Source: Dunaliella salina
Lineage: Eukaryota; Chlorophyta; Chlorophyceae; Chlamydomonadales; Dunaliellaceae
Length of the DNA stretch: 11,924 nucleotides
NCBI GenBank assembly: GCA_002284615.2
Contig: MU070042.1
Coordinates: forward strand, 160,188-172,111
Direction of reading: 5' to 3'
Shown: in pieces, positions 1-11,924 of the stretch
How the letters are laid out: the number at the start of each line of letters is the position of its first letter
Position numbering within the stretch: position 1 is the first letter of the stretch
The notes under the pieces: model-generated
The model's input: only the letters and a program-made list of their open reading frames with translations
Databases searched by the model: none
Told to the model about the DNA's origin: nothing
Made by a program: the position numbers and the translations under genes

Positions 1-190
1 CTCCACCAGGTTAGTGTTACATCAGGGACAGGGCACCCCTGGCACAAGGCCAGGGATAACAGAAACGGAGCCAAACCTCAAGGAAAGGTGGTACAAAAGG
101 TTTAAGTAAGAGAAGGAACACAATAAAACAACCCCACTTAAATAAGCTCACACATCACACACTTGTTTGAACCATGATTCAGCAATGCCA

Positions 191-628
191 CTAAATTGAT
201 GTGACATCCTGAACAAACTTTTTAACTCGGAAAGTACCCGCTGTGAATGATCGCAACGCAGCATCAGCTGCAAAATCCAGGTTGATTGTTTTGTCAAAGA
301 CCATGCCAAGATATTTGAAAGCATCTGTGTAGGGGAGCTGCGTACCATCAAAGCAAAGTGGGGGCAAGTTGTCAGACCTGGAATTGAAGCACATCACCTC
401 AGATTTAAGTGTGTTGACAGTCAGCGACTTCCTTCAAGCGTAGGCTCTCAATTTGTTGAGCATGGTCTGCACGTTGGTATGGTCATGGGACATGAGAGAG
501 AGGTCATCAGCGAACAGCAGGTGAGACACCATGAAATTGGGAACACCGGTGAGCACCTCCTGCACCCCTTCAACCAGACAGTCAACGTCGTTCAAGTGAA
601 TTGAAAACAGCAGGGGGAGAGAGGGCAC
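191..628 (-). pseudogene. LINE reverse transcriptase, C-terminal part with in-frame stop
   Basis: Continues the reverse transcriptase in the shifted frame: LPLLFSIHLNDVDCLVEG, then SHLLFADDLSLMSHDH with the catalytic Asp pair, then a TGA at 434-436 directly after NKLRAYA. Past the stop the same frame resumes as RKSLTVNTLKSEVMCFNS and DAFKYLGMVFDKTINLDF, so the stop is a point change, compatible with CGA to TGA by deamination. The frame ends at a TAG at 191-193, and no thumb or C-terminal domain is recognisable beyond. Confidence 0.8.
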
Positions 629-1665
629 CCTTGCTCGACCCCAAAAGATGGATGTACATTTGCTCTCTTGTCCCCATCCAGGAGCGTGTATTCATCCTCA
701 TGGTATAAGTCTTTCAGGATAGACACAACGTGGTGTGGCATCTGACAGTTATGTAAATGTTCCCACAGCTTGCTCCTTGGAATGGAGTCATAAGCTTGCC
801 TGAAATCAATGAAGGCAGTACATTGTTGTGATGATCCCTCTTGTCCTTTCTGAGCTGCATCTCGCAAGTGCCGCAGGATGAACAGGGGTTGCAGGGTACT
901 ATGGCCGGGGTAAAACCCAAACTGTGTGTCCGAAATCTTGTTGTGTTGGCTACACCAGTCTTGAATCATGGAGCGCAGCAAGTTGGTATAAAGTCTGTAC
1001 AGCGTGCCACTCACGACAATCATCCTGTAATTTCCTGGATCTGTCACTGGGCCCTTTTTGTGAATCGGAGTCAGCTTGGCCTCTTTCCAAGACCTGGGGA
1101 CGTGGGCTTTCTTTGTGAACAGCTTGAACATTGCAGCGATGTGTGGTGCCATAACATTGACGTTCTCCCATCCCCTGCCATGTTGTTTGGGCACTTGTTT
1201 GAAAGCACGTTTGATAAAGGTAGGAGTAATTGTGTCAAACCCAGAGGAAGAAGTGGTGTCCATGTCTGGTATGTGTGTGGAGACCAAAGCCAGCAGTTCA
1301 TTGTCTTCAGGCATGTTGAAGGGATGTGGACCAGCAGGTTGCGAGTTGGTGTGTCTACGACCCAGGGGAATCAAGTGGTCTCTGCCAGATACATTTCCTG
1401 TACACCTTCGAGCGCGTGATCTGTCCCCTGCCATCCCTGACCCTTCAGCATCATCAGGGTGGTTCACTGGTGCCTGTTGAAAACAGTATGTAGATGATTG
1501 TGCCAGGTGCTCTCTGAGACAGGGGTCACATGTTTGGTGGTTGGCTGCTTCAGGATCTTGTGTACTGCAGGGTCTTTGTCGGAAAATTTTTGTAAAAAAG
1601 ATTTTTTCCGCATTTATGAACCGTCTTTTGCAACGCTGGACTTGGGCTCTGTACTCTTTTCTTTC
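592..1665 (-). pseudogene. LINE reverse transcriptase, N-terminal and central part
   Basis: Open frame from just after a TAA (1666-1668) to TGA at 592-594. No ATG near its start fits a real beginning, so it is the broken interior of a longer ORF2. The first 70 or so residues (for example RCKRRFINAEKIF, TKIFRQRPCSTQDPEAANHQ) are pre-RT; the rest carries RT blocks with FIDFRQAYDS and GVEQGCPLSP. Just after QGCPLSP the frame goes wrong at a run of five C in the coding strand (plus-strand G 613-617): the expected continuation lies in the frame one base away, consistent with loss of a single base. Confidence 0.85.
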
Positions 1666-1668
1666 TTA

Positions 1669-1990
1669 CTGTTATAGGCGTATTCCATAGAGACGATGCT
1701 ACGCACGATTAAACCTTTCAAATTATGGCGAATATCAGTTATGATTTCCCTTGGTGTATTCAAGTCTAAAAACCGGGAAAACCGGGGAAGCCTCAATGGA
1801 CCGAGAATTCAAATATAAATTCCTTCTTATAAACCGGAAAAAAAACCGGGGAAATCAAAGTGCATGTGCGGCAAACGAACCACGGCCGCAGTGGGCCGCG
1901 GAGAGCCCCAAAACGACTTTGGTCAGAACTGTGCCAAAAAGCATAACTGCATACTCATATTTTAATTTGGCTCCAGTTTCTCGGTTCCCG
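1669..1990. other. Non-genic stretch with a duplicated ACCGG motif
   Basis: No convincing gene. Two similar motifs, AAACCGGGAAAACCGGGGA (1770-1788) and AAACCGG, an eight-A run, then CCGGGGAAA (1831-1854), lie about 62 bases apart in direct orientation. A minus-strand open frame here is short and has no recognisable motif. Confidence 0.5.
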
Positions 1991-2017
1991 GGCTCTGCCT
2001 TTTCACAAGTGTTACAT
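1991..2017. repeat. 27-bp direct repeat, copy 1
   Basis: Begins GGCTCTGCCTTTTCAC and ends GTGTTACAT. It is identical over 27 bases to 2292-2318, and flanks do not match. Confidence 0.95.
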
Positions 2018-2291
2018 CAAAGCCTAAGCCTAAGCTCAGCCCCCCTCAATGTTTTCGAGATTTCGTGCTCCTGAGGTCCCCAGTCCGATCCCTGGGAAAA
2101 CACTGTGGAAAAGCGGATATCTACCCCGAATGTAAATTGGTACTTCTAGTTGACCATTGGCCGCGTCGTAACGCTCATGTGAGTCCTCTGACGGGTGGGG
2201 CAATGGCTAGCTCGCGAGGACGCGAGCTCAGGAGTGTGGGGGGGAATACAGCACGAATATATGGCTAGCAATAGCCATCTGTGATATCCTT

Positions 2292-2318
2292 GGCTCTGCC
2301 TTTTCACAAGTGTTACAT
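2292..2318. repeat. 27-bp direct repeat, copy 2
   Basis: Exact match of 1991-2017, start-to-start distance 301 bases. The matching ends abruptly on both sides. Confidence 0.95.
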
Positions 2319-2392
2319 TGGCAAATGCTTGCCTGCACGCAGGAGGGTAAAAAAAAAAAGTGATGGACGCCATCCCCAAGAACTGGGCGGGA

Positions 2393-2427
2393 CCCCCCTG
2401 ACCCACCCACCCACCCCAAAACCCCCC
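2393..2427 (-). other. G-quadruplex candidate (C-rich on plus strand)
   Basis: Six C-runs of 3 to 6 bases (2393-2398, 2402-2404, 2406-2408, 2410-2412, 2414-2417, 2422-2427) with linkers of 1 to 4 bases. On the minus strand this reads as six G-runs with very short loops, including GGGGTTTTGGGG, well beyond the usual four-run criterion. Confidence 0.8.
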
Positions 2428-2788
2428 ATGCAGTCACCCTACGCAGACAAAAAGGGTATCAATCTGCTCATTTTTGGAATAGCTATCCATCTGCATACTT
2501 GCCATGCTGGAAAAGTGAGTTGCAGCAGAGTTATGGGGCAAAAACTGAGCAGCGGACACCCATGCATACCTGCCCTTCCAGGCACCCACCACTAGCAAGT
2601 TCACGTACTGCCCTCCTGACTTCACCATGCATAATCACATCATACATTGTCATCATCCTGGAAGTTTAAACTGGTTTGCCGCATGTTTGCCTCTAGACCC
2701 CCCGCCACCCACACCCTTGCGCGCATGGCACTGACTCCCAGCCATACACACAGAACCCCCCTTTTACTCAATTTACCCCAAAAGGGTG

Positions 2789-2984
2789 CCAATTGACAGT
2801 TCTTGGGCTCAGGAATCCAATGATATAATTCTGTGAAACTGTCCCAGTTAAATTCTGGAGGGGGAATCCCAAAGAGTCGAAACCCCCCTCAACCACCCAC
2901 CCCCACCGACCTCCTCTGATCGGACCCACATATAAACCAATCGATAGCTCTTGATCCCAGGATTCCGAATATATAAATCTTGAG
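2789..2984. repeat. Diverged direct duplication, 148-bp offset
   Basis: 2789-2832 and 2937-2980 align without gaps at about 33 of 44 positions by eye. Shared pieces are CCAAT, TCTTG and CAGGA. The two copies are separated by a C-rich block (2883-2904) similar in style to that at 2393-2427. Neither copy has a recognised identity. Confidence 0.6.
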
Positions 2985-3120
2985 TGGATTGACCGATGAC
3001 GTCCAAAAGTTATGCTTCTTGCAGCCTCCTGCTGCACGTCATGAAACTTCAGTGCGACGTTAAATATTTACTAAGTGCTGTAAGCTGTATCAGGGATTAC
3101 CCCTGAAACCTCCAGGACCT

Positions 3121-3250
3121 GATTTCTCCGGATTTTTGTTTATAGCCCAACGGGTGAAATGCGGCCCGGGACGCGGGAGGTCCGGGGTTCGACCCTGGGT
3201 ACCGGTGAAGATTTGCCTTGAGCAAGTGGATTCCTCAACTAGTGCTATCG
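3121..3250 (+). repeat. tRNA-like A-box/B-box element, possible SINE head
   Basis: TAGCCCAACGG at 3143-3153 fits a Pol III A box, and GGTTCGACCCT at 3186-3196 nearly fits a B box, with normal spacing (32 bases). Between them ACGCGGGAGG resembles the anticodon-arm 3' side of tRNA. There is no matching acceptor stem and no proper anticodon loop with T33, so this is not a working tRNA gene. A tRNA-derived retroposon is the likeliest reading; its ends are not defined, and no A-rich tail was assigned. Confidence 0.4.
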
Positions 3251-3772
3251 GGCCATGTCGAGCAGCGTAGCTTTTCCTCTTTGTAAGGAAGGTCCCCTGT
3301 ACCCCGCAAGCTTCGGCCGCGCGCGTGTACACGCTGTGAGTTTACCAGAGCCAAGGGTGTGCAGTGAGCTGCAAAACAAGCTTTGAGTGGGCAAAGAGAG
3401 TGGGCTGCAAGAGGTCCCGGGGGATTCCCCAAGCATCATTCTGATCTCCCGCAGAGCATCAGACGGCACACAGCGACTTAAGAAAGTGTGAATGCCAGCA
3501 TCATGTCCGGCCATGCAAGGAGTGACGTCACGGGGAATGCGGGGGAGAGAGGGGTGCTGATGTTTGGCTGATGTACATGTGAGGCTGTGCAGTTACCAAG
3601 AGCTCCTGGAATCTCCACAATCCAATGCTGCACGCTACGAATACTGGCAATAAGCAGCTCCAGGTGCCGTGAGGTCGATAATCCCCTGTCTGGGTCAATA
3701 ATCACCGCGTTCACATGGGCTCGGTTCGGCGCACTCCAGGCCGACTGCGACAGCCTGTTGCAGTGCCTACTG
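3245..3772 (-). pseudogene. Unidentified open frames, possibly one broken coding region
   Basis: On the minus strand a frame is open from about 3771 to the stop at 3478, with HVNAVIIDPDRGLSTS and IVEIPGALGNC. A second frame (3514 to 3245) has HDAGIHTFLSRCVPSDALRE before becoming low-quality. The two overlap around 3480-3514, which would suit a frameshifted old gene or transposon piece. No family was recognised, and chance open frames are equally possible. Confidence 0.2.
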
Positions 3773-4271
3773 TTTTATTTCATTATTTTAATGAGTTCAA
3801 AAGTTGTGGTGTCTTTGCACCTTGCCCACCTCCAAAAAAAACTCTGTAAACGCCCTCAGCTCGGCCCAAATGACAATTAATGATGGCCGAGCTCAGCCAA
3901 ATGAACGCCCTCTTACTATTGGTTGTATCTAATCAATCAATTGGTCTAAGTTGGGGCACACATAGAGAGAGTGCATTCGGAAAGGACATGGCTATGAAAT
4001 TTATATTTTTCAGCATCTTCAACTTGTGACGCCCTTGACACTTGTTGCATCCAATCAAGGATTGATTTTTTAATTTGAGATTCTTGCTTGGCCTTGTTAG
4101 AACAGGGACTCACACTTTACACCCCGGAATAAAGAGCATAGGGACTGTGTCCTTTGCAGTTGAATCGGAACCCATGCAGAATGAAAGGGTCGTGCTTCAG
4201 GGCTGCATCACCAAGCTATGATTACCGCATGAACTTGTTTTGGCCAAAGAGGCATGCATACACCGTAAGAG
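3773..4271. other. Non-genic stretch
   Basis: No gene recognised. It contains a 9-bp inverted repeat, AGCTCGGCC (3858-3866) and GGCCGAGCT (3885-3893), with an 18-base spacer, and the heptamer CGCCCTC repeated on either side (3851-3857 and again near 3906). The DNA is otherwise AT-rich without motif. Confidence 0.45.
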
Positions 4272-4434
4272 TTGAGACATCACTTTGGCAGGAGCACACT
4301 TCAGTTTTGTGATAAATGCGACCTAGGAGGATATCAAGATGAAAACATGCTGTGTTCCTTTGTTCCTGTGGTCCTGTGTGTTCTCTTAGTAGGACTTATG
4401 AACATTTCCTTCCTGATTTCCCCTCCACTTGCAG

Positions 4435-4615
4435 AGTTCTTCGGGACGAGACAGGCACTTTATACCACACTCAGGCTAGTTCTGAGGATGTCTTTCATTT
4501 CTTACAGGTCCATACTAATGAGATTTATCGTTTTATTTGTAATCTCATGGATGTTTATTCTATGGACGGAACAGTTTATCAGGCCAAGCAGCCAAACCAC
4601 CTGGCTGAAGGTTAA
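4435..4615 (+). CDS. Weak candidate terminal exon, plus strand
   Basis: A good 3' splice site (CCCCTCCACTTGCAG) ends at 4434. The next 181 bases read VLRDETGTLYHTQASSEDVF, then NEIYRFICNLMDVYSMDG and NHLAEG to TAA (4613-4615). The composition looks protein-like, and the position would make it convergent with HSP70. The nearest upstream donor-like site (GTAAGA at 4265) would join an exon with an in-frame TGA only about 11 codons back, so no full gene model could be built. No family recognised. Confidence 0.2.
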
Positions 4616-5335
4616 ACTCAAGAGTAACTTTGTGACCTAAGAGGCGTCGTCAGGAGTTGAATATTTCTTGCTGTGCATCTTCAGCTGCTTCTGCACTGTT
4701 ACACAATCCTCCATTCCAAATATCCTGAATGGACGATGGATTGAATTGGTGGGATTTTATGCATAAATGTTCTCGCTCTATGAAAGTGATATTGGATTAA
4801 TGTTATTACAGTTTTAGATCTGAAAGTTTAATGGATGGGAACCCCATTAAGATCTGATGACATAACATTGCTATTGAATTTATCAGAACCTGGTCCCGCG
4901 TCTAAATATTTCATGCAAGATAATCCAGTTTGGAAAGGGTGCATGTGTTTGTAAGTGACTCACCAGAGTACACCTACCAACATATGTCTCATTTGGTGTT
5001 CACATGCCTCTTGTCCTGAGGGCTACCTCACATTTATGATGTGTTTGCTGCTTTTTTATGTGTGCATTCCCCCTGTCAGTACTTCTAGACATTTCACACA
5101 CACTAGACTCTCGGTGTTTATTAGCAAGCTGAGCAGCCGACTTTTATGGCTGAAGGCTATTTTCCCTTGTAAACTAACCTAAACAGAGTGTACATACCAA
5201 CATATATCTCATTACATCAGGATTACATCTCTCCAGTTCCATGAGTTCATTGATTCTTAGTTTCTTGTCTTGGATACCTGGAGTTGATCCTGTTCAAGCT
5301 TTTCGAAGACAAGTTCTATGATTATGTTTCTGCTC
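4616..5335. other. AT-rich non-genic stretch with a separated 30-bp repeat
   Basis: No gene seen. Segments 4964-4993 and 5184-5213 (both CAGAGT then TACCAACATAT and TCTCATT) match at 26 of 30 positions with a 220-base offset; flanks do not match. If the candidate exon at 4435-4615 were real this would be its 3' untranslated region. Confidence 0.5.
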
Positions 5336-5433
5336 AGCTATCCTTGTATGCTGATATAGCGATGCAACCTTACCTTTCCGCTTAGCTGTCCTCGTAGGCA
5401 GATATAGCGATACAACGATGTACTCTTACTTTT
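5336..5433. repeat. Imperfect 48-bp tandem duplication
   Basis: Units start at 5336 (AGCTATCCTTGTATGC) and 5384 (AGCTGTCCTCGTAGGC). Both contain GATATAGCGAT then CAAC. The first 32 positions differ at five; the second halves (TTACCTTT against TTACTTTT) are looser. There are two copies only. Confidence 0.75.
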
Positions 5434-5629
5434 CATCAAAATGTTATGCATGCAAATTTAGAGATGTTAGCTATTTCCAATCGGTGGTAACCAAAATATG
5501 ATTTTCCGTGTTTACTCACACAAATAACTTTCAAGATGTGTGAACAATCCGTCAGCACTTTTGTGATCATCTCTTCCCACTCATCTGTTCCACCTCTCCA
5601 GGATCCTTGACTGATTCTCATCCAGTTAT

Positions 5630-6233
5630 TTACAGGAGGGTCCCAATTTCCATAATAACATGGAGTGAATGAGATGAGCAGTAACTAGGGCAGCGGAATG
5701 CACTTCCATCTGGCACATACCCACATAAGTTGACCACAGAAAAGCAGTTTCAGACAAAGCAGAGAATTGTTCAAGTCATTCACTCCACTGACAGTGAAGG
5801 CACAAGTACATACATGTCAACCAGGCTAAGTGGCCTCCCATATTTCAATGAAGCCCTAGCCACCGCACACCATGCACCGCACATTCCAGCATGCCCAGAA
5901 ATCCCTTGTCACTCTACACACTTGACCACCTGAGTGCTCACAAGGTTGAATGCATGCTGGAATCATCATTAAGTCAACAGTTCTCTGAGAGGCCACGCAA
6001 GCAGGGTATAGGGAGGGTAAAATGCATGTATACACACCTGGGCAAAGCCACAACTCTCCCACCCCTTGCGCACCACAATCGATCGCCACCTGGGGCGTCA
6101 TGAAAACAAAACTACAAAAATCGCACCCCACCCTGATCAGTGAAAGTGCAGGTCCCACTGTGCTTGTACACAGTGCACACTGGCCCAGCAAGGAAGTGGT
6201 CTGGTGGCAAATTGCTGCCGAGGCACAGCCAGC
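5630..6233 (-). other. Probable 3' untranslated/downstream region of HSP70
   Basis: The sequence follows the HSP70 TAA with no coding similarity seen. The first TGTAA-type motif, the polyadenylation signal of many green algae, in transcript sense is at 5630-5634, about 600 bases past the stop. It lies within TGTAAATAA, which also offers an A/T-rich signal. The endpoint is a guess from this motif; no AATAAA was found nearer. Confidence 0.3.
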
Positions 6234-11856
<5,623 letters not shown>

Positions 11857-11924
11857 CTGGGGGGGGTCAAGAGGAAAGTAGTAGAGCAGGCAAGGTCATG
11901 TAGGAACAGTAAAGACATACTATA

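Larger units (their letters stand above)
148..1668 (-). mobile_element. Degenerate LINE-type non-LTR retrotransposon fragment
   Basis: A minus-strand stretch encodes in pieces the core of a non-LTR reverse transcriptase. Order of motifs: a pre-RT segment, LTPIHKKGPVTDPGNYR, FGFYPGHSTLQPLFILRHL, the catalytic Asp motif FIDFRQAYDS (about 783-818), QGCPLSP (about 620-650), FADDLSL (about 494-514) and KYLGMVFDK (about 295-325). Neither an endonuclease domain nor a complete tail is present. The right end is set where the frame meets a TAA at 1666-1668. The left end is unclear, and 1-147 may still be element sequence. Mobility is by target-primed reverse transcription in such families; this copy is dead. 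Confidence 0.85.

Noticed and set aside
841..1480. Plus-strand open frames of 134 and 192 residues
   Set aside because: They are antisense shadows of the LINE reverse transcriptase, which has clear motifs on the other strand.
3136..3210. Functional tRNA gene
   Set aside because: A and B boxes are present, but the acceptor stem does not pair and the anticodon loop lacks T33; kept only as a tRNA-like element.
4272..4640. 122-residue plus-strand open frame with hydrophobic stretches, possible membrane protein
   Set aside because: The hydrophobicity comes from T-rich DNA read out of frame. No start context or family, and the alternative exon frame at 4435-4615 looks more protein-like.

Overview
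The window looks like nuclear DNA from a repeat-rich green alga or related green-lineage eukaryote. The main evidence is a split gene on the minus strand (6234 to beyond 11924) encoding a cyanobacterial/plastid-type HSP70 (DnaK family). Its exons are joined by canonical GT-AG introns. Plastid HSP70 is nuclear-encoded in the green lineage, whereas red algae and most red-derived plastids keep dnaK in the plastid genome, so a nuclear, intron-rich plastid HSP70 argues for a green plastid. Donors are mostly GTG-type (GTGAGT, GTGGGT, GTGCGT) and acceptors mostly TGCAG, which fits a green alga. The exact species cannot be read from the sequence.

Layout by region. 1-1668: a decayed non-LTR (LINE-type) retrotransposon on the minus strand, with clear reverse-transcriptase motifs interrupted by one frameshift and one in-frame stop. 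1669-4270: non-genic, repeat-laden DNA holding a 27-bp exact direct repeat, C-rich blocks (one a strong G-quadruplex candidate on the minus strand), a diverged duplication with a 148-bp offset, a tRNA-like A-box/B-box pair that suggests a SINE, and two weak minus-strand open frames of unknown nature. 4270-5640: AT-rich DNA with one weak plus-strand candidate terminal exon, a 48-bp tandem duplication and a separated 30-bp repeat. 5630-6233: probable 3' untranslated/downstream sequence of the HSP70 gene. 6234-11856: twelve HSP70 coding exons, read right to left. 11857-11924: part of the next upstream intron.

The twelve exons total 1635 nt, exactly 545 codons including the stop (544 residues). 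All eleven junctions keep frame and give an uninterrupted DnaK-type protein from the middle of the nucleotide-binding domain to the C-terminal tail. The transit peptide and roughly the first 90 mature residues lie beyond the right edge. Two long TG/CA microsatellites of almost equal length (75 and 73 nt) sit in two introns of this gene; one directly abuts a 3' splice site.

I see no operon, CRISPR array, phage or defence system, and no new multi-gene system. The observations worth a second look concern intron structure in the HSP70 gene (CA tract at an acceptor, recurrent acceptor motif, duplicated splice boundary, hairpin plus T-run) and the repeat content of the left half.
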